64,000 nt of DNA from Brienomyrus brachyistius (GCF_023856365.1 NC_064542.1:14794863-14858862), one strand, 5' to 3'; shown: positions 24,827 to 51,850, counted from the first letter of the stretch. Made by a program: numbers and translations. Notes: generated by a model from the sequence alone, not told the origin.

Positions 24827-27800
24827 TATGGGGAGATTGGGGGGGTTGGTTGGTGGCAAAGGCATAATTTTAAACTGCCGATGTATCCGCCGTTGCACAT
24901 TCCACTGGCCGAGCTTTTATTAATTCTGTCTGCTGCCACAATAAACCAAGCTGTTCTTGTTAACTGAGAGTCTTGGCAAGACTGTGCCTGTAAAATGCTC
25001 GGAGAAACCCTGAATTGTGCATTTGTCACCCTGTCCCCCATGTCCCTCCATTCCAGGTTACCCTCTAAGCTCTCGTAAGGGGCCAGTAGCCTCAGCAGTT
25101 TTCATGTATAGGTGCAGCAGCTTGGACTGGACCCTATTTTCGTCTAAATTGACTCCCTTAGAACCTGGTGAATTCAGCTTTGGACGTGTATTTACATTTA
25201 TCTTTGGATACAAATTTCACCTTGAAGTATTCAGTCGCCGATCGTAGTGAAGGGCGATGGTGCTATGACTGCGTCATTGGCAACATCATCACGCACTGGT
25301 GGCGGGTGAGAATTTGCCCGCATCCTGGATGCCGAGTCTAGGAGGTTTAGCCAGAGAGAGTTCCATCTGTCTGTCGCATGTCATTTTGCTGCAGTATTTG
25401 GAGAACAACAAAAATATACTGGGTGTGCCAGTTCTTTAAAAGAAGAAAGTGTGAAAATTAAAAATAATTTTCATATATGAAATGATGCATGAGTGCATGT
25501 AGATCTGACCACACCCTGGAAACATCTGCAGTTTCTTATATCCTACAGATGCTTAGCTCTTTCCTTTTTTTGTGGTTTAAATATACCCCCCCGCCCTCAA
25601 ACGTCAGTGGAAGTTGTGGCTAGATGTTTTGCGTTGAAGGAAAATCAGCATGCGATGCATGACAGCAGTGATTTTGGCTCCTAGGGCCTTCTGCGATAAA
25701 GGGCGTCCTCATTCAGTGAGCTGAAGAGCAGGGCAGGGATACCTGCTGGTTGTGCTTTCTCGGATGTGATGGTCCATCTAAAATAATTCTGATTTTAACG
25801 TATTACGTGCATCTATTTTAAGATCCAAGATTGGCTTGCTGCTTGCGCTGGAGTTGATGGACTGCTCTGTGTGTCCTGGTAACTCAGTTTAATCCTTTTT
25901 TCTGCTTGGCTTCTATGTAAAGTCGTGGTCTAATAGCTTTGAAGACATTATAATGTCCCTCAGGAAAAAGCCTCATTTGATATGCATCTCGAACGGCCTG
26001 GCTTTGTGCTTGTTTGGCAGGTTTAACGTGATCAGTGTTTCTCTTCGCTTGTATTTGATGTCTAATTCGAGGTTTTATTGAGAATTTTCCTGACTATTTA
26101 TAAAACTACTGGCCAATAAAAGAGAAATAATTCCAAAAGTTGATAGTCGGAATGCTTTCGCTGTCCCGAGGCTCATCTAAATCAATAGGGATGAGCGTCT
26201 TTTCAAACGTGTTTTGTAACCACCTGGCAGCTTTTTGAGCGCCACCACATGCACGGAGCATTCCTGAGTTACATTCCATATTCAGAAATGGAAAGTACGC
26301 TGGAAGTTCTGGCTATACGTGTGTTTTGTCCCTGGTTGTTTTTAGCAGATCATGTACTGCCCAAACCTACACATCTGTCTTTTCGGTCAGCGTGTGCCCT
26401 GAGGCCTTTGATGTCCCTCATTGGATGGTTTCTGTTGGATCGTGTTCGGTCCATCTCTCTGATTGGCTGCCTGACTGGTTTTGTGGTGTGCCACACCCAA
26501 CTGTTGAGCTTCTTGCTTGGCATAACATGCAGTTATGGTCTCCTTCCAGAGTGGCACTGTTCCATGTAGGATTTTTTTTAAATTTCTGCAGGATTTGCTT
26601 ATTGTGAGCTCTCCAGGTTTGGTCGCAGAAAGTGTAGACCTTAGGGTTTATCACAGGGCTGTGGACTTTCTCTCTCTCATCCTGTAGTTGATTTGGGATG
26701 CATTCTGAAGTGGCTTTGAATGAGAATTTTATCTATTTTAATGAAAAAGAATGGAATCCCTGACCCCGAATCAGTGTTGCTCTGTGAAAATCAAAGGTTG
26801 CTGGCGGTCAGGTCAAGTGCTGCAACCGTTGAGGAGGTGCGGAGGTCGTGGTAGTGAGTCCATTTCTGCATCTGGAACTTCACCGAGACAGGTGGGCAGG
26901 GGTGCTGCTAGAGATTTTGAAGCCCCATGAAAGTAGCCCAGACCAATCCACTTAGGTTCCAAATTTTTTATGATCCCTGTCACTCAGTGGCCCTTGGAGT
27001 CATGCTAAACCCCCCCCCCCCTTTCAGTGCCCCTTCATGTTCGATAGACCTTGACACACTATTGCTACAGCAAGGTCATATTCCACAGCTCTCAAAAACA
27101 GCCAGTTTTCTCCAGCCAGAAATGCTAGTGGTCCAAATGTGACCTCGACGTGGCATAGCAAACACTGTGAGGTATTATCAGCATTTGTGGGCTCGAGGGG
27201 AATTTTCTGTTGGTCTAGTGGAAGCGGATGACCCAGTCTGGTTAGAGCCAGCATGGCCCCTCCGTGTGACATGGGAGGTAGGCAGAACGGTGCCTCTTCC
27301 TGCACCTTCATTTTTTTCGTGGTCTTTTCACCAAGTGTGCTTGTCCTGGACTGCAGTCTGATTCTTTTCTGGACCATTAAAGTGCAGCCTGGGCAGAAAG
27401 CCTCAGCAGATGCTCCTGCAGCACATTCCGTGTGAATCAGTTCACTGCCGGATCACATTTGTCACGTTTCAGGTAAATGGAAAGTGCGATCTGCAGCGGC
27501 ACAGAACTTTTAGGCCACTGGCTTGCAGGTCTGCATTGAATCGTGGCGATGGTCCCCCCCCGCCCCCCCCATTTGCTTGGTTAGATGGCATGCTCTGCAC
27601 TGTAGTGATTTCCCAGCAGATCACACAGCAGGGGTGACCGGAGACAAGAGAGGCTCTTTCGAAGGATATCCGGCTCAGCAATTCAGAACCATCAGATCCT
27701 TTCAGGAGAGGAAGTTCACATGAGGTTTTGTGGTGTTTGAAATGTATGCAGGGTTCAGAGGGAGACGTGTACAGAGCACTGGGTAGGTATGTAGCCTGGA

Positions 27801-29836
27801 GGGGTCCTGTTGTGGCATATTCTTTTAACTCCGGGGCAGGGGTTAACTCGTCAGTTTGCAAAGGACATGTGTGTTTGTTTTTATTTTTCAGATAGTCTTG
27901 TAATGCTCATTAGTCAGTTGTTTAGCCTGGAATCCAAAGCAGATTTTTTAATGAATGAACAACAGAAGCAGTGGGGGGTTATGACTGGAACAAAATGCTT
28001 AATAGGTGTTTCTGAGCAGCTTAAAACATCAAAGCTGGGCTTCAAATCCCTGTGTCGGGTGAGTCTTCAGACATCGGCGGAAGCTTCCAGTTATAAGAGT
28101 TAGGTATAGTGGAAAGTAACCAATAAAATGATTTGTGAACTTTCCCACCCCCAGATTGGAAGATGACTGCTTACTGAGTCTGAAATGGCAGGATCTTAAT
28201 TCCTGGGCCGTCTGGGACGGTATCACCACACCCAGGGCGGGATACATGCCTGTCAAGCACAGAAGGAAGAGTGCAGGGAGTAGCCGTCTCAAAATGTCGT
28301 CGTGGGTGATGCTCGACACCAGCACGACAAAATAAGGACAGTCAGAGACGGGTGTTTTCTGCCCTTCCAAGCTCCTGACCACTGGCATTTTTTTGTATAT
28401 CATTTTATATTTGGGTGGGTTTCTGCATTAAATTCTGGCTTGAGGACTCCACTATGATCTAATGTCTTGGATGATATTTACAGTTGCACTTTAATACTCC
28501 AGTTTATTGGTTTTTCATCTGAGTGTTTTTAACGATGTAGAAGTCTGCTAAACCCCATCAAAAAGTTCTTTAGATTAAATCTCACTTGATTTTAGTTAAC
28601 ATTACTCTTAAAGGGCATTAGAAATGATCTATTCTCTCAGAGTTTATTTTTAAACTTGACTTGGCAGTCCAGTGGTACAGGTTTGTAAGAAAGAGCATTA
28701 TTTCCTTAAAGATCAATGGTATTTTAATATAAGTATCAGCTTTCATTTTGTATGCACTTCTGGGAGCTTGTGCATGTAAGCTTGCATGTTCAAGAAAGCC
28801 AGTGATCACTGGAGCATGATTTCATCTCAATGGGCCTGTCCAGTCGGTGCTATACTGTGAAACCATAATTTACTGTGGTATAATTCAAAGCAAATTCCGA
28901 TCATTTCACGTCCAAATGTTCTCTAAAAAAAGAAGTGAGTCATTTTTCCTTGGAACAAAAATTACTGAACGGAGAAGTCGAGGGATACAAATCCGCGTCC
29001 ACAGAAATGCCAGGCCTTGGGGGCCAGAAGCGCTGTAGTAATGGACTGCGTTGTGAGCAGGCAGATCTTTTTTAAAAATACGCTTTCAGATGTTGTCCCT
29101 ATATAAAAACGTCAGTGATTAGAGGTGTTCAGAAATGCAGCTCTGACTGCCCATCGGGTGGCTCAGTTTTCATGTCGTTTGTGATGTTTGCTCTAGTCCA
29201 CGCTGCTCACACTTTATTACAGGTGGGTGGTTATTATAGCATAATTGCATCAATGTACTGCAAGCGGTCTATGTAGGCTTGTGCGTGTAATTAAACCATG
29301 GGGTCGGCTTGAGTGCTGTGAGGCTTTAAAGTTCTGGTGATCAGTGGGGGTTTATTGTGTAGCTGAATGGAAGCTGCAATGCTTACTCTTCAGTGGCGAC
29401 ATAGATGCAGGGTGCTGCCTGAATGTTGTTTGTAGGCTAAACTGTGCAAAGACAATGGCTGTGCTGTTGGGTTGTTTGTTCAGGATATAGCTTTGTCATT
29501 GTTATGGCAGCGCCTCCGAGCAGGCCTTTAATGCAATGTGTATCATATTTTCCTCGCTGAAGAACGAGAAAGCTTGTTAGAGTTTGATGTTCCATGTAAT
29601 GGCAAGGTTCATTATCACGCCAAGGAGTAGAATGAAGCTGTCAGTGACCTATAATATCATTTATGAGGTGTGACAACTTGGGACCCAATGAAAGTATCCA
29701 GCCACTAATATAACCATCAGTCTTCTATAACCGCTTATCCAGAACTGGGTCATTGTGGGTCTGGAGCCTGTCCCGGGGAGGGGCCAGCCAATTGTAAGCC
29801 AAAATATTATTACCCATAATATTGAGTTGCTCACCT

Positions 29837-30113
29837 GGTGTCATGAACGCCGTCGCACGGGTGACCGCTCAGGTAAGCGAGCGGGCAAAGAGCAGGCAGG
29901 CAGAATATGGGGAAAACTAGGGGTTTATTAGAGGGATCAGACACAGGGAACATCGAACGGCAACTAACTTCAATGACAGACCAGGAACTGAGGCACGACA
30001 CGGACTGAAATAGACGAGACAACAAGGTACGGCTGTGTACAATCAGGGAAGCACACGTGGATAATCAGGGGGGTGTGGCACGCACGAGGATCGTACGAGC
30101 CGGGCATGACACC
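29837..30113. mobile_element. Possible DNA-transposon remnant with short inverted ends
   Basis: GGTGTCATG at 29837-29845 is inverted exactly as CATGACACC at 30105-30113. The interior (aggcaggcagaat, ggtttattagagg, aatcagggaagcacac) resembles dispersed fish repeats in style. No duplication of the target site was evident. Confidence 0.4.
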
Positions 30114-32945
30114 TGGGCCTGTATTTCATCCTGCCCTGTATGATCTATATTATCTGGTGATTTGTTGTATTTATTTTTTTCCTGCTTTGTGGTCCTTCAA
30201 ACGGGCGATGCAGCTCCATCCTGTCTGCAGAATGCCTCAAAACCATCCAGAAGCATCTTAAGACCCGTCTCTTCCTGGAAACCTAAACTGGTTTCATTCT
30301 ACCGCTGGCCCTCCCTGGCTTTCATTCCTCATTGTCTGTTCACTGAAATGGTCTCACTTAGGCACCTCCGGAGGTACACTTGTATTTTCCACTGTCCAAT
30401 AGGAACTAAATCTGTTATAGTTCTTTCTTTCTTTATGCTTGCATCGTGCATGGTTAAAATCGCCGTTGTGTTTCAAGGTTATGACTTCCAGTCTCTACGG
30501 CTGTGTTTTGAAAGGCAACAGAGCTACATGATAAAGAGTTTCACCAGGCAAGTTCTTATTTGTTCAGTATTAGTGTTGTTACCCTTCCTTTGAGTGCTTC
30601 AGCCCATTTTCGGATGCTGACTTACCCGAGTCTAAGCCTGCAGATGCCATGTAGGGATTGGTAGGCAAACAGGTGTGAGGTCTGAGTGAATTTTTTTGTA
30701 TTTATTTTGAAATACAAGATGGAAGTTTTCATTCTCTCTTTGAAATGTGCTGTTCCAGCCATTTGAATTTCTTTGACAATGATCAAATTGTACAGTTGTA
30801 TAGGAACGTCTGTTTTCTTTCAGCTCTGTCTTAGACTGAAAACAATAGTAATGTCAATAATGTGTAATACCTGAGCAAATAGGTGGAATAAGCAGGTTCA
30901 GTGTCTTCAATCCCTGTGCAAAGCATTTTGCATCCAGAAAAATTATTTATTCTTGAGAACGTCTGTCATGCTCAAATTTTCTATGCTTTCTTCCTGGAGC
31001 AGTGACAGTTGAATTGATGATAAGGATCTTGGGTAATAATCCAATTGTGATTGGGTTGTCTTGCATCACCTCCACACAATCGGATTGCCGGTATGCGTGT
31101 GACATGCCTTTGTCTGTTGCCAAATTTCTGTGTGTGTGTCATTCCAGACCACCAAGCTAACAGAGCGCTCTTGTCTTCTACAAAGAGCAGCTTGCATTGA
31201 GTTTAGTATGACTTTCTGAAGTTTTGCCTTGAACCATTTCAACTCATGTAGCCTGCAAGAGATGTTTGTTTGCGGTTGACTGGTTTTTGGCTTTGCCGCT
31301 TAATCTCTCCCAGCACGTCATCCACGATGAGATGTCTGGGGTCTGCAGCTCAGATAAACCTGACCTTGTGTGGGGAGCCGATGCATTTTTTTCTATCTCA
31401 AGCAGCAAGGACAGCCTCTGTCTTGGTCTGCTTTTTGTAAAAACCTTAGTGAAGACTTTGTAAGATGATCTTTTGAACTAGCGTAAGTGGTCTTGTCCAC
31501 CCATTCTATTTTGTGTTTGTATCTTCTTAATTGACGCAGTTATTTTCCATACATATTATTTATACTACATTGTTCTGTTCGTTTCCATATTTACCATAGT
31601 AACATTGTCAGGTTCTTCACAACGACATCTTCCCCTGTTTACATGTTGGAATCCCTCAAAGCCAAGGCTACCACCTTTTAAATGTATGCTTTTTGGCAGA
31701 ATGATATTTTGATGCCATCTATACTGTTTGAGTACCGGATTTTACTTTTGCAGGTATTATGGTATGTTGGTTACTTAATCATCTAAGCTTAGTCTCTCTA
31801 TCTGGAATGGGCCTGAAGGCACAGTAGTAATTTATGAGAATGGTATGTTTTTTATCCCTGGGAAGAGCTATGGAATGCCGTTTCCTGTATTTCCATACTA
31901 ATGACTGAAAACACGGCTTGGCACTTAGGAAGCTTTTCTCCGATTCTGCATGTGGCTGGAAAAGGACTAGATTAAATTTGCAAATGGAAACCAGCACATG
32001 ATTCTAAGTGTTACATTCTAAGGTGGTAGGTGGTGAAACCTCTTCGGATGAGTGGCAGGAACTAGAAAGCTATTTTGACTTTGATCGCTGGAGATTGTGC
32101 CGATTGTGTCCAATGGTGGCTGCTTTTAGATGTTTTCCATGTTTTGTCCACACGTTGATGAAGAGAGCTCCCTCCTGACTCTAGTGCAGTATTTGCTTGT
32201 TCATCCATCTGGAAAAAATAACACTGGATGGGAGAAAGCCTAGACGAATGAGCAAAAGCAGGATCACTTCATGCAGGAATGCGTTGGGTGTCCGTTGTAG
32301 ATGACTCAAATGGATGGTTCTCTTGAAGAGGATTGTCGTCCTCTCTTTGGCTTTGGGTTATTTTTGAGCATGATCTGTTCCGTTGGGCACGATACCCTGT
32401 GCTGCCAAGCAGTAATTTGCTTCTCTGACTTCCTGACACGCCTAACTGACTGGGTGTGAAGGAGCTCCACCTTTGTCATACAAATGAAGGCAGACCGAGC
32501 TTTGGATATAAAGCCCATCATTAAATGCACTGAAGCAGATGGTTACTTGGAGCAATTTAGACTGGGGCCCTTTGAATCTCAGGTGCATAAGGCTTCCTGT
32601 GCATGGCCTTTGTGTCTACATGCTCTATTCCTGTGCACATTCTTTGAGTTCCTGTACCAAACGTCAAGGTGGAACATGTCTTGGAATCCCTCCAGTGTGT
32701 AGTGTTGTAACATGAGTAGGTGTCTGAATGAAATACCCTGTGTACATGTTAACAGGTGCTCTCCTTTCATCTTCATTTGCTATATTGATTTCCATACAAT
32801 GCCGGACATTGACTTGTGTAATATTGTTTAGTATTGTGCTTAAAGTGCTAAATGTTTGTGCAAAGGCCTTTTATGTTGAGTGCAGGATATCAGTTAGAAT
32901 TTAGTGGTGGTCTATGTGATTTGTCTATTGCAGATGGCTCTATGA

Positions 32946-33183
32946 GCTCCTAGGAGTTTTGCTCACAGAATATTTTTCTGAGGGCAGAAGGAACAATGAT
33001 TGGTTCTGAGAGATAATCAATCAGATTGTAGAGGAGGCAGAATCAGCTAATCAGACGCCTTGGTCCTACTTCCTCTAGTTGCTTGGACTCTCCTCCTCTA
33101 CAATCTGATTGGTTATCTCTCTGAACTAATGATTGTTCCTTCTGCCCTCAGAATATTTTTGCGTAAGTAAAACTCCCACGAGC
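32946..33183. mobile_element. Foldback MITE with ~85-bp inverted arms
   Basis: The left arm (from about 32953: ggagttttgctcac, ctgagggcagaaggaacaat, gagagataatcaatcagatt) is repeated in inverse in the right arm ending at about 33177, with a central loop of about 50 bases. The outer ends GCTC and GAGC also pair. It has no coding capacity. The family is not identified, and I do not see the 8-bp duplication of hAT elements. Confidence 0.8.
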
Positions 33184-34835
33184 ACTCTGACGTTGACTCT
33201 GTGATGTAGGCCATATGAGGCAGGCTGTCTAAGTGAACACCATAGTTAACCCAAGGTTTTCTTTAAAGCCTGGGATAGCCCGCAGCCCCGGCTATGAGGA
33301 TTGCTGAGATTAATGGTGCAAGGCCTTGAAATTGTTCCTTTGGGGTTTGCGCAGGTCCAGTTGCAGCAGAATGCCGATCAAGGCTCGCGCAGATGTGCAG
33401 GCTGGTAAATGTCATGGGGCACCAGTCGCATCCCGGACATTAGCCTGTTGTTTTTGTCGCAGGATGTGAATCCACTGTGCACTTTGGGGCTGGATATAGT
33501 TAGGCTCCATGGCTGTAGCAGGGACTTTGTCTGTGCCATGGGAGACAGGCTCCACCCCTTTTTGGGATGGAAGTTTCCTTTTTGGAGTCTACGACAGGCC
33601 TAGCACTTGTTTGTTGTTCGGGTCTTATTGTTCAGCTTGGATTTAGCGTAACAGTGTTTCAAGGCTTCAGGTTTCCCCATCTGTGAACTTCTTGCGTCTC
33701 GGTCTCTGTGTACTTTGAACGGAGCATGTCCACTTTGGATGGCATGTTGGCGTTTCATGCAGAAGCATGGGAAAGGTCTCCTTGTGGTAGATCTCGCACA
33801 TCGATGATTTGGTAGTTATGGGATGGCAAGACCACGGCAGGTGGAGGAAGGTGACTGCAAGGCTGACAGTGTGTGTTTGCCTCAAGGGACCAGCCAACTC
33901 GGGCCTGCACTTATAGGTTAGTGTAGCTTGTACCCTTGCCCCTTGAGGGGAGTGCAAAGCACAGGATATGAATCACTCTCTTCCAGAGCTCCGAGGTGGT
34001 CTATAGACACCATGTATTTTTTTTTTTTAACAAGTAGGGTTAAATAACTAGCTTTCCAGAAGCCATTGCAGAAAAAGGGTAGGTTGATATCTCCTGGGAA
34101 AAAGAAAGGAATGCTGAGTCAAACAGGAGAGAAGTGGCCAGCAGCCTCCACAGCTGTGCATGTGCAAAATAAAGCCATGATCTAGACCATGGAAACAAAT
34201 GCACCTTTGGTTTAAGCTTGATTTGTTGGAACAAGCATTTCTAGCTGTCGGGGCTGATCTGTGTTGGGCTGTGAGTGAGGACATCAAGGTCGCACGGCAA
34301 GAACCAAGATATGGGCAGAGACTGCATCACTGAGACACTGAGCTGGAGTAAGTTTAAGGGTAAAGAAAAATCACCAATGGGGAAAAAAATCCTTCTTTTA
34401 AATTCCCCCCCCCATCCTGAGGAAACAGGATATTGTCCAAGACTGCCACCGTAATGACTATCACAGCAACAAAATACAGCCCAAAGGGGGATGTGGGGAT
34501 TGGAAGTGGTTCAGGTGAATGCAGAGCCGAGTGTCTCATCCGTGGGTGCATCAGTGGACCAGCACAGACCCAGTGAGAGAAGCTGGCAGCTGAAATGCAC
34601 TGGTCCAGACTGAGGGGGCGAGACAACTGTGGGCCGTCTGTAAGGGGGGGATGGCGGGTGTTTGGGGTAGGAGCTGGGCCTGGTGCGTTAATTTCTGCTC
34701 CCTCCTTCCAAGTGTTTGTGTGTGGATGGAGAAACTGTGCGGGTTGACATGGGGGCACTTTTAAAATGGGTCCGCGTTCCAAGTCTGCCTGGAAGTGAAG
34801 GGGAACATTGAAAACAAGCCCCACCCTCACCTCAT

Positions 34836-34841
<6 letters not shown>

Positions 34842-34869
<28 letters not shown>

Positions 34870-34916
34870 GGAGGCAGGGCCTGTTCCCTGGCAGGAAGTG
34901 TTATGACTTGCTGCCC
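34842..34916. repeat. CA microsatellite joined to a dispersed 43-bp unit
   Basis: (CA)n at 34842-34869, then a unit at 34874-34916 that is the exact reverse complement of 3290-3332. The same unit next to the same kind of microsatellite in two distant places suggests a mobile or microsatellite-seeding repeat. Confidence 0.85.
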
Positions 34917-37900
34917 AAAGCCTTTGTGCACCAGACAGGAATGCTGGTGTTCCAGATTCCCTCCACGCCCTTCGGAGCTGACACGGGCTTCTTTGCTCAC
35001 CACCGTCTGAGGAACCTCCAGCTCTGCAGGTCCGGGGGCCACTGGGGGTGGTCGTGGCATGTGGAGGGGGCATTTAGTGGGGATACGACACGCTGTTCTT
35101 TTGCGGTTTTAAACTGGAGCTCTGAGGCAGACATCGGGGACCCGACGTGTGGAAGTTGTTCTCTCCTCGTTCGTTCTGCTCCGCGATAACAATCCATCTG
35201 CGTGAGTCCAGGGGCGGGGGCTGCATGCTTCTTTGTTGTCCGTTTGCGTGATCACTCCTAAAGGATGAAGGAAGAGTGGGTTTTGTTGTGTTTGTTCAGC
35301 GTTGCTGTTTGTTTTTATGAGTTTCAGTCAGTTGTCTAGAAATTGCCAGGATTTGTGTGATTTTGTTGGGCTTCTCTGTCATGATCTCTGTGATCCCAGG
35401 ATTTGTGTTACAGGGTGACCCCTAGCATTCTGGGTGGAGTTGGGTTAAATGAGACAACTTTCGTTTTGTATTTTAATTGGTTCCATTCGTTTGTTTTTGT
35501 TTTGTGATTGCCACTTTCTCCTTGCCTCTGGCCTGGCTTCTCTTGTTGCGAGGCCTGCTGTGAGGATAACCACTAGCTGGGGGGGGGGTTGTTCATCACA
35601 AAGCCAGGCTGTTTATAAATGGAACCGAAACTTAGCTTGCCTGACCTTTTGACAATTTTTGAGTGTTTCTTTTTTTGGTAAATCTTGACACTCATTCTAG
35701 CGGCTATAGTCGTCTTGGCCTGGCAGTAGCACACGTGTTCCTTGGAAGGTGATGTGTACTTTTTCGGATGGCACGTAGCTTCACTGGGACATGTGGGAAG
35801 GCTTTTCAGGAAGGGACGTGGCAGTTGGACATCTTCTCATCCAGGGACTGCTTCTGCTAGAATATTCTCTGCTCGCCCCGTGTGGCCTGTGTGATGTAGG
35901 AGTGACAGTGGCTGAGGACAGTCCAGGTCTGGGAGACTGTGGGGAAACAGACTAGTATCCTGACAGGGAAGTGGGTCACTTTGAAGCCACATTGCTGTGT
36001 GTCACAGGAGAAGGATGGCAAAATAATCCCATGCCTCTGCTGTCTCAGACATTCATTATTTACTGCTGCCACCATTGCAGGAAGCTTCCCTGTGAGGAGG
36101 CTAGCATGCTGAAATACTGCAGGCTGCACACCTCGGAGTAGCTGTCTCAAAGCCTCCTGCTTCGCATTATCCGCTGGGACCTGTTTCCTGGTCCGTCTTT
36201 CCTGAGGAGACGCTGGCTCTTTTCTGGGGCTTTGATTCATTCGATTCCTGGTATTTTCACACAGAATGCAGATGGGCCTGCGCCTCGCCCAGGCCTCATA
36301 TTGCACATGGACAGGAGAGAGTGAGATGTTTGTTTTGATTTCAGCCCATGTGTTTGTCATTCATGACGCCTTAAAGAGAAATGCCTTGGCCATTAAACAG
36401 TTTATTATCAAATCACCGTCTTACTGCATGCATAACTGGTAACCTTACACTGGCTAAGATATTTGAGTTTTAATTTGGTCTCGTAACAATCAGAGTTCAT
36501 CTTGACTTGTCACGAAAGTATGAAGGGCGGAATACGTAATGGGCTTTCTAGCTTACCGAGGTTTATTGAAGCTTGCTTCCGAGTTTTGGGTGCTATAAAT
36601 CATAGCTCACTTTCAAAAAGAGTGTATCGTCATGGTAATTTATGCTGCATGCCTAACCTGCTCCGAACAGGTTTAAGTGCAGACTTTTGGATTAAATAAA
36701 GGCGCAGGTCTCGCCTTTTCACCAAAAAAATGCCGCTATAAAAGAGCTGCATTTTGACTAAATAGTTGGGATGGGCGATACCACTGATTTTCTTTTAATT
36801 CCGAATCAGATGATTTCTTTTTATCCCGATACCGATTCTCTGTGCCGGCCCTTTTGCAGCCCCTTGTCAGGGGCAGATTAAATTTGCCGGGGGCAGGGCT
36901 GGGATGCTGACAATGAACTCTGCCAAGCAGACCAGGTATTACCTACCTATTACCTATCAAAGGGTGGCTTTTAGTTTGAATCATTAGTTTACAATGCTGA
37001 TACCGCCCCTTTACTGTGAACGTGCACAGACAAACTCCCGAGTTAACGAAGTTAATAACCACTGTCGGAGTACCAATTCACACTGATTCTTGCAGTCATG
37101 ATCTGTTTACCCAGCTCTTGTCAAAATATGTAAAACTCGTAGCCATACTCCTCTGTTTAGAGAGAAGACGCTGCTTAGGAATGAGAAAAATCCATTTAGC
37201 CTCGATTAGTTATGTCTGTTTATCTGTGTTATTAGCATATATTTTAAAAAGCCATTAAGAAGTACTCGCGTTTTTCTTTCCATTGTGGCTGATAACCACG
37301 ATCGTAGTTTTCGCAGATGGACACCCTGGTTCTGATGGCAGGTTTGAGAGACGGTGCACGTGAACACAAACGTGAAAACGGGGGAGTGTATTGAACAAGG
37401 AACAGGAACCCGAGCTGCCTCTGTGGCATGGCCATGGAGGTACGCAGTGCACCACTGCATAAAGGAGGGCGCAGTTTAAGGAATGTCTCTCTAGGTTGTG
37501 CCGCTGTGTTTAGAATGTGGCTTTTTTAAAGCCTTTTCATGGAAGAAACGGGCGTTTTAGTTCGGCCCGCGAGCTTCACCCTTGCGTTTATTGGCTGGGG
37601 CGGGGGGCTGATTCAGAGGCCCTGGAATTGCCTGTGTGCTTCCGTCGGGAGACAAGGAATTTCAAGCAAGGCCCGGGCTGCGGCCTGAGCGCAGAAGGTT
37701 ACCCATGTTTTTGGAGCAAGATTAAAGATCGATAAACAGTGTTGGTGTTCCCATAGAAAGGGCATGAGTAGTAATACCTTTGTTGTATTAAAATAAAGCT
37801 AAAATAAACCTTAATTACCAGAGGAAAATATAAAGAGGAACCTTAACTTAAAATATGGGGGGGAGCCCACTCTGATCCTGCTGGCAGCTGTTTCCTGCTG

Positions 37901-38191
37901 GGGTTAGCAGACCTTGTCTGTATGAGCTCAGCGCGTTCATTATGCATGCGGCATGTGGAGTGAAGCCCGGGGTGGAGGGGCACTGTCGTTTACCAGGAAG
38001 ACGTCAGCATAATTTCTGTGCCGTTTTTCTGGCATTTAACTATTGGGGGGGCTCTGAATGCGGGGGGCCGACGGCAGCCAGCCTAAGGGGGCGGGATAAA
38101 ACCAGACGTAGCCTTAGACTCGTTCCTTACTAAACCATGCCCCCCCTGCCCACCCCTCCTGGCTGGTAACTGAGGCTGGTTCTCTCCACAG

Positions 38192-38232
38192 GACCAGTGA
38201 CGCGCTCGCAGCTGCAGGTTGTCTTCAGCGAC
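38192..38232 (+). other. pls3: pls3 5' untranslated part of exon 2
   Basis: Forty-one bases lie between the acceptor (CCACAG ending 38191) and the start ATG. They hold no upstream ATG. Confidence 0.8.
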
Positions 38233-51434
<13,202 letters not shown>

Positions 51435-51850
51435 AACAGGGCGGGGTGGAGGTTTGGGGCGGCCCACCCATGGCAGTCTCCTCCGACCCGGAACCTCTCT
51501 CGCAAGCCATTTGCTGGTTAAAAGGCTTCTGACTTCAAGGAATCAATGCAGCCATAATTAAGAAGCATCTTGGTTCTGCTTGGCTGAAATCATGACAAAG
51601 GCCTGGGATTGAGGGGTGGGTGTGGGGGGAAGCATTGGATTATAAAGGCCAGACTATCTCTCTTTTTGCCCCCCATATATGGCGGTTTGACTAGAGAAGG
51701 TACACACCAAAATGCATTCATATCTTGTCCAACGAGACGACTCCGCTTTCAGGTGCCTTGGTGCAAAGGCTCGGGTCTTCTGAGCCTCCTTGTACATTTT
51801 ATTTGCATATTTGTTTCCTGGAGGGTTAAATAAAGCAAGGGTTGTAGTTT
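51435..51850 (+). other. pls3: pls3 3' untranslated region with polyadenylation signal
   Basis: Follows the stop codon TAA (51432-51434). The canonical AATAAA lies at 51829-51834, so cleavage is expected at about 51845-51855. Confidence 0.75.
51829..51834 (+). terminator. pls3: Polyadenylation signal of pls3
   Basis: AATAAA, 395 bases after the stop codon, followed by a GT-rich stretch (gggttgtagttttgctgt). Confidence 0.75.

Larger units (their letters stand above)
22170..38191 (+). other. pls3: pls3 intron 1 (about 16 kb)
   Basis: It runs from the donor after 22169 to the acceptor CTCTCCACAG ending at 38191. No coding exon was found inside. It holds a CAG..GTTGCCAAC-type element (23943-24187), long C and G runs near 24.3-24.8 kb, a terminal-inverted-repeat element at about 29837-30113, a foldback element (32946-33183) and a CA microsatellite (34842-34869). 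The first 1.7 kb remain CpG-rich. The longest open frames (for example 239 codons on the minus strand at 34354-35073) are low-complexity and read through the microsatellite. Confidence 0.65.

Noticed and set aside
34354..35073. Open frame of 239 codons on the minus strand
   Set aside because: It reads straight through a CA microsatellite (VCVCVC) and a dispersed repeat, is rich in proline and serine without any domain, and lies in pls3 intron 1.
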